Source: Microlunatus kandeliicorticis
Lineage (GTDB): Bacteria; Actinomycetota; Actinomycetes; Propionibacteriales; Propionibacteriaceae
Length of the DNA stretch: 64,000 nt
Direction of reading: 5' to 3'
NCBI RefSeq assembly: GCF_014137855.1
Contig: NZ_JACGWT010000003.1
Location: 124,001-188,000, forward strand
Shown: in pieces, positions 9,205 through 17,569 of the stretch
Layout of the letters: each line of letters opens with the position of its first letter
How positions within the stretch are numbered: the stretch's first letter is position 1
The notes under the pieces: generated by a model
Told to the model about the DNA's origin: nothing
The model's database searches: none
Seen by the model: only the letters and a program-made list of their open reading frames with translations
Made by a program: the position numbers and the translations under genes

Positions 9205-9876
9205 TCAGAACCGCTGCGGACCCTGGCCGCGCAGATCGGTGAGCTCGGTGCCGGTCATGTCGTTGACCCGGCCGGTCACCAGCCCGCGCCCGCGGTCGTT
9301 GAGCAGCTCGTCGTGGATCGGGAACCCGCGCGGCGCCCCGACCGCCCGGGCGAAGTCGATGGTCTCCTTGAGGGCCGCCCACGGACCGTAGGCCGGCAGC
9401 GCGAGCACGTCGACGCCCTCCGGCGCGGTGTCGTAGGCGTCGCCCGGGTGGAACAGGGTCGGCTCGCCCTCGGCGGCGAGCAGGTAGCCGACGTTGCCGA
9501 TCCGCGGCAGGTCGGCGTGGATCACCGCGTGCCGGCCGCCGACCGCGGTCACCCGCAGCCCGCCGACGCTCACGGTGTCCCCGGGAGCCAACGCCTCGGC
9601 GGGGCCGGCGTCGGTGTGCAGCGCGGGCAGCTCGCCCTTCTCGATCAGGTCGAGGATCGACGGCTCGACCACCACGTGCGCGCCCGGGTTGGCGGCCAGC
9701 AGCGCCGGCACGGTCTGCGGGTCGAGGTGGTCGGGGTGCAGATGGGTGACCAGGACGGCGTCGAGATCGGTCTCGCGGGCCCAGGCCCCGTCGGACAGGT
9801 TGCCCGGGTCGATCAGGATCCGGGCGCCGTCGGTCTCGACCAGCACGGCCGCGTGGCCGAGGTGTGTGATCTGCAT
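9205..9876 (-). CDS. Metallo-beta-lactamase-fold hydrolase (UlaG-like)
   Basis: Metal-dependent hydrolase of 223 aa. The metal motif THLHPDHLD is near residue 47, after the strand ILIDPGN. Later metal ligands lie in GGRHAVIH and LFHPGDAYDT, and the last His is in FPIHDELL. The family acts on phosphoesters, lactones or similar bonds; UlaG hydrolyses ascorbate-6-phosphate lactone, but nothing here fixes that substrate. The start is the ATG opening MQITHLGHA; the GTG three codons earlier is the alternative. The gene converges with the transporter only 7 bp away, and is followed upstream on the same strand by threonine aldolase with a 42 bp gap. Confidence 0.85.
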   Translation of the reverse strand: MQITHLGHAAVLVETDGARILIDPGNLSDGAWARETDLDAVLVTHLHPDHLDPQTVPALLAANPGAHVVVEPSILDLIEKGELPALHTDAGPAEALAPGDTVSVGGLRVTAVGGRHAVIHADLPRIGNVGYLLAAEGEPTLFHPGDAYDTAPEGVDVLALPAYGPWAALKETIDFARAVGAPRGFPIHDELLNDRGRGLVTGRVNDMTGTELTDLRGQGPQRF

Positions 9877-9918
9877 GGTTCCCACGCTAGCCGGGGCGGT
9901 TCCCGGGCTCTCCGGCAG

Positions 9919-10944
9919 TCAGCCGGCGATCAGGCCGCCGACGACCTCGCCGGCGCGGACGCAGTCGTCGTGGGCGACGTCGAGGTGGGTCACCGCGCGG
10001 ACCAGCCGCGGGCCGAGCGCGGAGACCGCGACGCCCTGGGCCAGCGCCGCCTGGGCCACCTGCGCGGCGGGGACCGCGCCGGTGTCGAGCACCACGATGT
10101 TGGTCTGGACCGCGGCCGGGTCGACGGCGTGCGGCGCCCGCTCGGCCACCGCGGTCGCGAACGCGGCCGCGGCGGCGTGGTCGTCGGCCAGCCGCTCGAC
10201 GTGGTGGTCGAGCGCGTGCAGTGCACCGGCGGCCAGGATCCCGCCCTGCCGCCAGCCCCCGCCGAGCCGCTTGCGCTGCACGCGGGCGCGGGCGATGTTC
10301 GCCGCACTGCTGACCAGCACCGAGCCGACCGGGGCGCCGAGGCCCTTGGAGAAGCAGACGCTGATGGTGTCGAACAACCGGCCGTAGTCGGCCAACGGCG
10401 TGCCGGTGGCCACGTGGGCGTTCCAGAGCCGGGCGCCGTCGAGGTGCCGGCCGACACCGGCGTCGAGACAGAGCTGCGAGACGGCCTCGAGCCGGTCGTA
10501 GGGCTGGATCGTGCCGCCGCCGAAGTTGTGGGTGTTCTCCAGCGCGACGGCCGCGGTGGAGACCAGGTGCGGGCCGGCGTCCGGGCTGAGCATGGCGGCC
10601 ACCTGTTCGGGCTCGACCACGCCGTGCGGGCTGAGGAAGGTGCGCATGGTCACGCCGTGGACGGCGGCGTGCGCGCCCATCTCGGCGCGGGCGATGTGGG
10701 CCTGGACGTCGCAGAGCACCTCCTGGCCCGGCTCGACCAGCAGCCGGACCCCGAGCAGGTTGGCCAGCGACCCGGTGGCGCAGAACAGCGCCGCCTCGTG
10801 GCCGAACAGGCCGGCGACCCGCGCCTCGAGGGCGTGGATGGTCGGGTCGTCGTCGTAGACGTCGTCCCCCACCTCGGCGGTGGCCATCGCCTGCCGCATG
10901 GCGGCGGTCGGGCGGGTGATGGTGTCGCTGCGGAGGTCGATCAC
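9919..10944 (-). CDS. ltaE: Low-specificity L-threonine aldolase
   Basis: PLP-dependent fold-type I aldolase that cleaves L-threonine or allo-threonine to glycine and acetaldehyde. Length is 341 aa, typical for the family. The sequence opens with the family signature MIDLRSDTITRPT, has GDDVYDDDP near residue 26, the cofactor aspartate region HLDGARLWNA, and the Schiff-base lysine in CFSKGLGAPVGS near residue 199. The start ATG is unambiguous because the signature begins there. It lies 34 bp downstream of aroG on the same strand and may be co-transcribed; no functional link to aromatic synthesis is known. Confidence 0.93.
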   Translation of the reverse strand: MIDLRSDTITRPTAAMRQAMATAEVGDDVYDDDPTIHALEARVAGLFGHEAALFCATGSLANLLGVRLLVEPGQEVLCDVQAHIARAEMGAHAAVHGVTMRTFLSPHGVVEPEQVAAMLSPDAGPHLVSTAAVALENTHNFGGGTIQPYDRLEAVSQLCLDAGVGRHLDGARLWNAHVATGTPLADYGRLFDTISVCFSKGLGAPVGSVLVSSAANIARARVQRKRLGGGWRQGGILAAGALHALDHHVERLADDHAAAAAFATAVAERAPHAVDPAAVQTNIVVLDTGAVPAAQVAQAALAQGVAVSALGPRLVRAVTHLDVAHDDCVRAGEVVGGLIAG

Positions 10945-10978
10945 CCGACGAGGTTAGGCGGTGCCCGGCGGGCGCTCG

Positions 10979-12436
10979 TCAGAAGGTGATCGGCTGGAAG
11001 TCCTGCACCGGGTTGGCGCTGCGGTTGATCCGGCCGTCGGTCAGCCGCTCGGCCACCAGGAAGGCCAGCTCGAGGCTCTGGTTGCGGTTGAGCCGCGGGT
11101 CGCAGAGGGTCTCGTAGCGGTTGACCAGGTCGGCCTCGACCAGCTCGTCGGCCCCGCCGACGCACTCGGTGACGTCGTCGCCGGTCAGCTCGACGTGGAC
11201 GCCGCCGGGCCAGGTGCCGAGCTCGTCGTGGACGTCGAAGAAGCCGTTGAGCTCGTCGATCACGTCGGAGAACGCCCGGGTCTTGTAGCCGTTGGCCGCC
11301 TCGAAGGTGTTGCCGTGCATCGGGTCGCAGATCCAGGCCACCTGGCGGCCGCTGGCGGTCACCTTCTCCACCACCTCGGGCAGCAGGTCGCGGATCCGGC
11401 CCGCGCCCATCCGGGTGATGAAGGTGATCCGGCCCGGCTCGTGGTCGGGGTCGAGCCGGTCGGCGAGCTCGAGCGCGGTGTCGGCGGTGGTGGTCGGGCC
11501 GAGCTTGACCCCGATCGGGTTGCGCAGGTGCCGGAACAGCTCGACGTGGGCGCCGTCGAGCTGGCGGGTCCGCTCGCCGATCCAGATGAAGTGGCCCGAG
11601 GTGTCGTACGGACGCTGGGTACGGGAGTCGATCCGGGTCAGCGCGTGCTCGTACTCGAGGATCAGCGCCTCGTGGCTGGAGTAGAAGTCGACCGTGCGCA
11701 TCTTCTCCGGGTCGACGCCGGCGGCCACCATGAAGGCCAGTGCCCGCTCGATCTCGGCGGCCAGCTGCTCGTACCGCTGGCCCGCACCGGACGCCCTGAC
11801 GCCATACTGATTGACGAACGTGGAGTTCCAGGTGTGCATGGTGCGGATGTCCGCGAACCCGCCGGTGACGAACCCGCGCGCCAGGTTGAGGGTGGCGGCC
11901 GAGGCGTTGTAGACGCCGAGCAGCCGGTCCGGGTCCGGGGTCCGGGACTCAGGGGTGAAGGCGAAGCCGTTGACCGCGTCGCCGCGGTAGGCGGGCAGGC
12001 TCACCCCGTCGCGGGTCTCGACGTCGGAGCTGCGCGGCTTGGCGTACTGACCGGCCAGCCGGCCGATCTTGACCACCGGCACCTGGGCGGCGTAGGTCAG
12101 CACCACCGCCATCGACAGCAGGGTGCGCAGCTTGCCCTGGATGTTGGTCGCGGTGACACCGTCGAAGGTCTCGGCGCAGTCGCCGCCCTGCAGGATGAAG
12201 GCCTCGCCCGCGGCGACCTTGGCCAGCTGGCCGCGCAGCTCGTCGCACTCCCCCGCGAAGACCAGCGGCGGGAGCCGACGCAGGCTGTCGACGACCTGGT
12301 CGACCTTCGCCGGGTCGGCGTACCCGGGCTGCTGCTTGGGGTCGAGGGCGTGCAGCTCGGCCAGCGTGGGCAGGCCGGCCGCCTTCAGCAGCTCCGGGGT
12401 GGTTCCCGTGGCGGGAACCCGACTCGCGATCGACAC
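10979..12436 (-). CDS. aroG: Class II (plant-type) DAHP synthase
   Basis: First step of the shikimate pathway: condenses phosphoenolpyruvate and erythrose-4-phosphate to DAHP. This is the class II enzyme used by actinobacteria and plants (about 460-490 aa), unrelated in sequence to E. coli AroF/G/H. Diagnostic stretches include FILQGGDCAETF near residue 92, KIGRLAGQYAKPRS, RTVDFYSSHEALILEYE, GHFIWIGERTR, GVKLGPTT and WICDPMHGNT near residue 370. The GTG at 12436 gives 485 aa and has AGG about 10 bases upstream; an in-frame GTG at 12460 lacks one. Synteny with Rv2178c supports the call. Regulation by aromatic amino acids is known for the family but not visible here. Confidence 0.96.
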   Translation of the reverse strand: MSIASRVPATGTTPELLKAAGLPTLAELHALDPKQQPGYADPAKVDQVVDSLRRLPPLVFAGECDELRGQLAKVAAGEAFILQGGDCAETFDGVTATNIQGKLRTLLSMAVVLTYAAQVPVVKIGRLAGQYAKPRSSDVETRDGVSLPAYRGDAVNGFAFTPESRTPDPDRLLGVYNASAATLNLARGFVTGGFADIRTMHTWNSTFVNQYGVRASGAGQRYEQLAAEIERALAFMVAAGVDPEKMRTVDFYSSHEALILEYEHALTRIDSRTQRPYDTSGHFIWIGERTRQLDGAHVELFRHLRNPIGVKLGPTTTADTALELADRLDPDHEPGRITFITRMGAGRIRDLLPEVVEKVTASGRQVAWICDPMHGNTFEAANGYKTRAFSDVIDELNGFFDVHDELGTWPGGVHVELTGDDVTECVGGADELVEADLVNRYETLCDPRLNRNQSLELAFLVAERLTDGRINRSANPVQDFQPITF

Positions 12437-12528
12437 GGCGTAGAGCCTAATCCGGCCCACCGCGGCGGCCCGGGGATTACCAGAGCCTGGGAACGGACCG
12501 GAGCGGCTCGCGCAGCGGATGGCCCGGG

Positions 12529-13365
12529 TCAGGCCTGCGGCGAGGTCTCGTCCTCGGCGTCCTGCTTGGCCTGCCGCGCGGCGAGCTCCTTGGCCACCGG
12601 GGCGTACATGTCGACGTAGGTCTGACCGGAGAGCTCCATGATCGCGTACATGATCTCGTCGGTCACCGAGCGCAGGATGTAGCGGTCCTCGCTCATCCCC
12701 TCGTAGCGGGAGAAGTCGAGCGGCCGGCCGAACTTGACCGTCGGGCTGACGATCTTGGAGACGATCTTGCCCGGCGGGGCGATGGTGTCGGTGCCGATCA
12801 CCGCCGAGGGGATCACCGGCACCCGGGCGGTCAGCGCCAGCCGGGCCACCCCGGTGCGGCCCTTGTAGAGCCGGCCGTCGTGGCTGCGGGTGCCCTCGGG
12901 GTAGATGCCGAACAGCTCGCCCCGCTGGAGCACCTTGAGCCCGGCCCGGAGCGCGCCCTCGCTGGCGCGGCCGCCGGTCCGGTCGATCGGCACCTGCCCG
13001 GTGCCGGCGAAGAACCGCTTCTGCGCCCAGCCGCGCACGCCGTCGCCGGTGAAGTAGTCCGACTTGGCCACGAAGGTCACCCGGCGGTCGAGGGCGAGCG
13101 GCATGAACAGCCAGTCGGAGAACGACAGGTGGTTGCTGGCGATGATCGCCGGGCCGCGGCGCGGGACGTGGTGCTCACCCTCGACGATCGGCCGGAACAG
13201 CCGGCGCAGCGGCGGTCCGAGGACGACGTTCTTGAGCACCCAGTAGATCCCGCGGCCACCGCTGCGGCCCTCCTGCTCGACCGGTTCGAGCGGTTGCAGG
13301 CCCTTGCGGCGACGGTCGCGGTCGTCCGGCTCACCGGGGTCGATGGTGACGAGCTCGTCGCTCAC
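12529..13365 (-). CDS. 1-acyl-sn-glycerol-3-phosphate acyltransferase (PlsC family), copy 1
   Basis: Phospholipid acyltransferase of 278 aa. The HX4D catalytic motif is in SNHLSFSD near residue 77, and the substrate motif YPEGTRSHDG is near 155, followed by the family's VPVIPSAVIGTD block. It has a charged N-terminal leader of about 35 residues and an acidic tail. The start is GTG at 13365, overlapping the stop of the upstream paralogue by GTGA, so translation is probably coupled. Known family members acylate lysophosphatidic acid, or in actinobacteria other glycerol- or mannose-linked acceptors. Its place near pimB' fits a role in envelope lipid synthesis (inference). Confidence 0.9.
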   Translation of the reverse strand: MSDELVTIDPGEPDDRDRRRKGLQPLEPVEQEGRSGGRGIYWVLKNVVLGPPLRRLFRPIVEGEHHVPRRGPAIIASNHLSFSDWLFMPLALDRRVTFVAKSDYFTGDGVRGWAQKRFFAGTGQVPIDRTGGRASEGALRAGLKVLQRGELFGIYPEGTRSHDGRLYKGRTGVARLALTARVPVIPSAVIGTDTIAPPGKIVSKIVSPTVKFGRPLDFSRYEGMSEDRYILRSVTDEIMYAIMELSGQTYVDMYAPVAKELAARQAKQDAEDETSPQA

Positions 13366-14150
13366 GCGGTCACCTGCGGAGCGGCGGGCACGGCCTCGGT
13401 CGGGGCGGCGGGCAGCACCGGGCGCGGGCGCCCCCAGCCCGGCCGGGGCGGCGTCGGATAGTCCACCACCCGGCCGGCGGCGAGGTCGGCCTTGGCCACC
13501 GAGCCGTAGACGTCGACGTAGACCTGCCCGGACAGCTCCATGATCGCGTTCATCATCTCGTCGGTGACCCACCGCAGCGCGTCGCGGTTGTTGCCGGCGG
13601 TGGCGAACTCGGTGAAGTCCATCGGCTTGCCGACCACGATCCCCGGTCGGCGCAGGGTGGGCACGCCGAACCGGTTCCGGACGAACTCGGTGTGGGCCAC
13701 CGCGACCGGGAGCACCGGGACGCCGGCGGCGAGCACGAGCCGCGCGGCCCCGGTCTTGCCCTTGTAGAGCCGCCCGTCGGGTGACCGGGTGCCCTCGGGG
13801 AAGATGCAGAGCAGCCCGCCGTCGGCGAGGGCGGCGCTGACGTCGGCCATCCCGGTCGCGCTGGCCCGGCCGCCGGAGCGGTCGATCGGGTGGATCTTGA
13901 TCGCCCGGAGGAACCAGCCGAGCAGCCGGCCGCGCGGACCGCGGCCCTGGAACAGCTCCTGCTTGGCCGCGAAGGTGAACCGCCGCTTGAGCAGCGCCGG
14001 GATCAGCACGGTGTCGCCGGCCGACAGGTGGTTGGAGACCAGGATGGCCGGGCCGTCGTCGGGGACGTTCTCCCCGCCCTCGACCCACGGCCGGTAGGCG
14101 AGCTTGATGAACGGCTCGACCAGGAACAGCTTGAGGAACCAGTAGAGCAA
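13362..14150 (-). CDS. 1-acyl-sn-glycerol-3-phosphate acyltransferase (PlsC family), copy 2
   Basis: Paralogue of the gene directly downstream, 262 aa. HX4D is in SNHLSAGD near residue 40 and the second motif is FPEGTRSPDG near 118. A hydrophobic N-terminus (LYWFLKLFLVEPFIKL) probably anchors it to the membrane. The C-terminal segment TDEMMNAIMELSGQVYVDVYG closely resembles TDEIMYAIMELSGQTYVDMYA in its partner, which shows a tandem duplication. The start is a rare TTG at 14150, chosen because GGAGGGGG lies about 5 bases upstream and no other start is nearby. Rv2182c occupies the same place in mycobacteria as a single gene. Confidence in the family is high; the exact acceptor is unknown. Confidence 0.88.
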   Translation of the reverse strand: MLYWFLKLFLVEPFIKLAYRPWVEGGENVPDDGPAILVSNHLSAGDTVLIPALLKRRFTFAAKQELFQGRGPRGRLLGWFLRAIKIHPIDRSGGRASATGMADVSAALADGGLLCIFPEGTRSPDGRLYKGKTGAARLVLAAGVPVLPVAVAHTEFVRNRFGVPTLRRPGIVVGKPMDFTEFATAGNNRDALRWVTDEMMNAIMELSGQVYVDVYGSVAKADLAAGRVVDYPTPPRPGWGRPRPVLPAAPTEAVPAAPQVTA

Positions 14151-14307
14151 CGCGTCCCCCTCCGCTCCGGACCGACCGGGTGGTCGTCCACCGACCCTAG
14201 TGTCTCGCGGCCCGTCCGGCGCCCCCGGGAACCCGCAGGGTCACGGCTGGACCACCGAATCGGGCTGTGCCCTTCTCGGTGTACCAGAGCGCGATTAGGC
14301 TCGACGC

Positions 14308-15186
14308 GTGACGTCCGGGACCGTTGGCGCCACGGTGCCCTCCCCACCGTGGCCGGTGAGCCTGTTGGCGCCTCGCGACGCCCCCCTGGCCACCGCTCCG
14401 CGGGCCGCCGCGGTCGATCCCGAGGCCGTCCCGTACGCCGCCGGTGACGGGCCCGTCGGGGTGCTGCTGTGTCACGGTTTCACCGGCTCGCCGCGGTCGA
14501 TGCGGCCGTGGGCGGAGGCGCTGGTCGCGCAGGGCTACACCGCCGTGGTGCCCCGGCTGCCCGGGCACGGGACGTCCTGGCGCGAGATGAACCTGACCAC
14601 CTGGCAGGACTGGTACGGCTGTGTCGCCGCCGCCTGCGAGGAGCTGCTGGCCCGCTGCGAGACGGTGGTGGTGGCCGGGTTGTCGATGGGTGGCGCGCTG
14701 GCCCTGCGGCTGGGGATCGAGTTCGGCGACCGGGTCTCCGGTCTGGTGCTGGTCAACCCGGCGGTGACGTCGGCCGACCGACGGCTGGCCGCGCTGCCGG
14801 TGCTGCGCTTCCTGACGGCCTCGATCGCCGGCATCGCCGACGACATCGCCAAGCCCGGCGTCGAGGAGGGCGGCTACGACCGCACCCCGCTCCACGCGCT
14901 GGCCTCGATGACCGAGCTGTGGCGCGACGTCGGCGGACGGCTCGGCGAGGTGCGGCAACCGGTGCTGCTGTTCACCTCCGACGTCGACCACGTGGTCGAC
15001 CCGTCCTCGGCGGACCTGATCGTGCACCGGATCACCCGGGCCGCGGTCACCCACCGGCGGCTGACCCGCAGTCACCACGTCGCCACCCTCGACTTCGACG
15101 CCGAGCTGATCTTCGCCGAGAGCGCGAGCTTCGTCGGCCGGCTGGCCGCCGAGCGGCAGGCCACCGCGGGGAGCGTGACCCCGTGA
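14308..15186 (+). CDS. Alpha/beta hydrolase (monoacylglycerol lipase/carboxylesterase type)
   Basis: Serine hydrolase of 292 aa. The oxyanion segment LLCHGFTGSP is near residue 53, the nucleophile elbow is GLSMGG (Ser126), the acid is in FTSDVDHVVDP near 226, and the catalytic His is in RSHHVATLD near 257. This arrangement matches bacterial thermostable monoacylglycerol lipases and esterases. No signal peptide is evident. The GTG start at 14308 is used; the gene is divergent from the acyltransferase pair, with about 157 bp between. Placing a lipid esterase beside acyltransferases suggests membrane-lipid turnover (inference). It overlaps the next gene by GTGA. Confidence 0.88.
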   Translation: MTSGTVGATVPSPPWPVSLLAPRDAPLATAPRAAAVDPEAVPYAAGDGPVGVLLCHGFTGSPRSMRPWAEALVAQGYTAVVPRLPGHGTSWREMNLTTWQDWYGCVAAACEELLARCETVVVAGLSMGGALALRLGIEFGDRVSGLVLVNPAVTSADRRLAALPVLRFLTASIAGIADDIAKPGVEEGGYDRTPLHALASMTELWRDVGGRLGEVRQPVLLFTSDVDHVVDPSSADLIVHRITRAAVTHRRLTRSHHVATLDFDAELIFAESASFVGRLAAERQATAGSVTP

Positions 15187-15731
15187 CCGGGTCCGAGCGG
15201 CGCGACGAGGGCGCGCGCGGGGACGGCGACTTCAGCGAGGAGGCCGTCGACCGCGCCTTCGCCGAACTGGTGGCCGGCTACCACCTGACCGCCGAACCGC
15301 TCCGGCCCGAGCTCGGGGACGACCCGGCCGAGGACCCGGCACGGCCCGGGCGGACCGCCGAGCCCGAGACGTTCTCGGGCGAGCAACGCGCCCCCGGCAC
15401 CCGACGTCCCGCCCCGCAGCTCGACAGCCGCTGGGCCGACGAGCACCCGCTCTTCTCGTTCCCGGCCGAGCCCCCACCGGAGCCCGAGCCCGAGGAGAGC
15501 TACGACCCGGGTCCCCCGCCGCCGTGGCCGCGCCCGTCGGCCGCGGTGCTGGTCGGCTGGATCGCCGTGGTCTTCGCGCTGCTGGTGATGATCGGCGCCG
15601 CGCTCGGCGCCCCGGTCCCGCGCTGGATGGGCTGGACCGCCGTCGGCGCCTTCGTCGGCGGCTTCGCCCTGCTGCTCAGTCGGCTCCCCCGCACCCGTCC
15701 GCCCGGCTCCGGCGACGGCGCCGTCCTCTGA
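15183..15731 (+). CDS. Conserved actinobacterial protein with two C-terminal membrane helices
   Basis: Unrecognised function. It is 182 aa with an acidic soluble N-terminal region containing FAELVAGYHLTAEP and a long Pro/Glu-rich linker. Two closely spaced hydrophobic helices follow near residues 117-138 and 145-165, then a short basic tail. The start GTG overlaps the esterase stop (GTGA), so the two are an operon. Genes of this shape (soluble head, Pro-rich linker, helical hairpin) are common in actinobacterial envelope neighbourhoods. Confidence 0.75.
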   Translation: MTGSERRDEGARGDGDFSEEAVDRAFAELVAGYHLTAEPLRPELGDDPAEDPARPGRTAEPETFSGEQRAPGTRRPAPQLDSRWADEHPLFSFPAEPPPEPEPEESYDPGPPPPWPRPSAAVLVGWIAVVFALLVMIGAALGAPVPRWMGWTAVGAFVGGFALLLSRLPRTRPPGSGDGAVL

Positions 15732-15749
15732 CCTACCGCTCCACCTCCG

Positions 15750-15978
15750 TGCCCTGAGCCTGTCGAAGGGCTGGAGCGCCCGCGCTTCGACAAGCTCAGC
15801 GCACGTTCCACCGCACCCGACCGCGTGCCCTGAGCCGCCCACCCACGTGCCCTGAGCCTGTCGAAGGGCCCGAGCAATGGCGCTTCGACCAGCTCAGCGC
15901 GCGTTCCGCCGCCTGTCGGAGGGCTTGAGCGCCCGCGCTTCGACAGGCTCAGCGCGCGTTCCGCCGCCTGTCGAAGGG
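15750..15978. repeat. REP-like cluster with GAGCCTGTCGAAG core, both orientations
   Basis: The convergent gap of 252 bp is filled by about six imperfect copies of a 20-bp element. Copies read GCCCTGAGCCTGTCGAAGGG in one orientation and GCGCTTCGACAGGCTCAGCG in the other, so adjacent copies can fold into hairpins. The same core recurs at 23.05, 29.4, 36.2 and 48.98 kb. It probably acts as a bidirectional terminator or mRNA stabiliser, or is a non-autonomous repeat. Confidence 0.8.
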
Positions 15979-15983
15979 CAGGG

Positions 15984-17090
15984 TCAGGCGGTCTCGTCGG
16001 TCCGGCGGGTGAGCCCGTGCAGGTGCGGACCGCGGCGGCGCGACTCGGGCGGCAGGGCCCGGCGGCGGAACCGCCGGCGCCGCGGCCAGAGTCCGCCGAC
16101 CACCCGGCCGGGCGGCTCGTCCAGCGAGTGCCGGGCCAGGTCGGCGGCCCCGATCAGGCCGGCGTCGTTGCGGAACCGCGCCTCGACGATCCGTGCGCTC
16201 GGGCGGAACCCGCGGCCGGTCAGGGTGCGGTCGAACGCCTGCCGGGCCGGACCGAGCAGCAGCTCGCCGGCCTCGCTCACCCCGCCGCCGACGACCACCA
16301 GCTCGGGGTCGAGCGCGGCGACCAGGTTGGCGATGCCCAGACCCAGCCAGTGGCCGACGTCGCCGAGCAGCTCGGCGGCCAGCGACTCGCCCCCCACCGC
16401 GGCCTGGGTGATCGCCGGACCGGTGATCGCCTCGGCGCCGCCGACCGCGTCGAGCAGGCTCTGCGCCACCGGCGACCGCGACCCGGCGAGCTCGCGGGCC
16501 TCGCGGACCAGCGCGTTGCCCGAGGCGTACTGCTCCCAGCACCCGCGGTTGCCGCACTCGCAGCGGTGCCCACCGGGCACCACGATCATGTGGCCCCACT
16601 CACCGGCCATCCCGTAGCTGCCGCGGAACAACCGGCCGTCGAGCACGAGCGCCCCGCCGATCCCGGTGCCCAGGGTGATGCACACCATCACCGACGCGTC
16701 CGCGCCGGCGCCGAAGCGGTACTCCGCCCAGGCGGCGGCGTTGGCGTCGTTGTCGACGATCAGCGGCAGCCGGATCCGGGTCTGCAGCCGCTCCTTGAGC
16801 GGCTCCTCGCGCCAGGCCAGGTGGGGGGAGAACCGCACCACCGCCTGGTCGGTGTCCACCCAGCCGGCCGCGCCGATCCCCACCGAGGCGACCGGGTGCC
16901 GCGAGGCCAGCTCCTCGACCAGCTCGACGATGGTGTTCTCCACCGCCACCGGGCTGTGCGACGGTGTGGCCACCTGCAGCCGCTCGGCGATCGCCCCGCT
17001 CCCGTCGACGACGCCGGCGGCCACCTTGGTGCCGCCGATGTCGATCCCGATGCTCAACGGGATCGCGTCCGGGTGCGTCTCGGCGCGCAC
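15984..17090 (-). CDS. ROK-family sugar kinase (glucokinase type)
   Basis: Phosphorylates a hexose, most likely glucose. ATP-binding phosphate-1 motif GIDIGGTKVAAG is near residue 14, the catalytic VDNDANAAAWAE is near 110, and GTGIGGALVLDG near 138. The ROK zinc site HRCECGNRGCWEQYAS near 171 has all three cysteines. The domain ends near residue 325; an Arg-rich tail of about 40 residues is extra. The GTG start at 17090 follows the SRPBCC gene by only 4 bp, so the two are co-transcribed. A glucokinase is the usual activity of this group in actinobacteria. The in vivo phosphoryl donor, ATP or polyphosphate, cannot be told from sequence. Confidence 0.9.
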   Translation of the reverse strand: MRAETHPDAIPLSIGIDIGGTKVAAGVVDGSGAIAERLQVATPSHSPVAVENTIVELVEELASRHPVASVGIGAAGWVDTDQAVVRFSPHLAWREEPLKERLQTRIRLPLIVDNDANAAAWAEYRFGAGADASVMVCITLGTGIGGALVLDGRLFRGSYGMAGEWGHMIVVPGGHRCECGNRGCWEQYASGNALVREARELAGSRSPVAQSLLDAVGGAEAITGPAITQAAVGGESLAAELLGDVGHWLGLGIANLVAALDPELVVVGGGVSEAGELLLGPARQAFDRTLTGRGFRPSARIVEARFRNDAGLIGAADLARHSLDEPPGRVVGGLWPRRRRFRRRALPPESRRRGPHLHGLTRRTDETA

Positions 17091-17094
17091 GGGA

Positions 17095-17523
17095 TCAGCC
17101 CTCGACGCGCTTCTTCAGGCCCTTGAGGGCGCCGTCGATGATCGTCTTCTCGGCCTTGCGCTTGATCATCCCGAGCATCGGCAGGCTGAGGTCGACGGCG
17201 AGGGTGTAGGTGACCCGGGTGCCCCGGCCCGCCGGGGTCAGCGCGTAGGAGCCGTCCATCGCCTTGAGCAGTTGGCCCTCGACGAGGTGCCAGCGCACCT
17301 CGCGGTCGCCGTCCCAGTCGTAGGCCAGGGTGTAGGTGTCCTTGACCACCGGGTGCTCGAGCACCATCCGCACCTGCTCCGCCCGGCCGCCGCGCTCGCT
17401 GAGCACGGTCGCGCTCTTCAGCGAGTCGACCCACTCGGGGTAGCGCTCGAGGTCGGCGATCACGGCCATCACCTCCGCCGGGGCGGCGTCGATGTCGATG
17501 CTCGAGCTGGTCTGGTCGGCCAC
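17095..17523 (-). CDS. SRPBCC/polyketide cyclase-like lipid-binding protein
   Basis: START-related helix-grip protein of 142 aa, orthologous by position and size to Rv2185c. It begins SSSIDIDAAPAEVMAVIADLERYPEW, the usual first strand and helix of the fold, and contains WHLVEGQLLKAMDGSYAL and a long C-terminal helix KRKAEKTIIDGALKGLKKR. Members bind hydrophobic ligands; no catalytic function is assigned to this branch. GTG at 17523 is chosen because GGAGAGGGA lies about 6 bases upstream. It lies between pimB' and the sugar kinase, in the same minus-strand run, 46 bp from pimB'. Confidence 0.85.
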   Translation of the reverse strand: MADQTSSSIDIDAAPAEVMAVIADLERYPEWVDSLKSATVLSERGGRAEQVRMVLEHPVVKDTYTLAYDWDGDREVRWHLVEGQLLKAMDGSYALTPAGRGTRVTYTLAVDLSLPMLGMIKRKAEKTIIDGALKGLKKRVEG

Positions 17524-17569
17524 GTCGTCCCTCTCCCGCCGGCGTCGGTGGACCCGGCTGGCGTTCACC

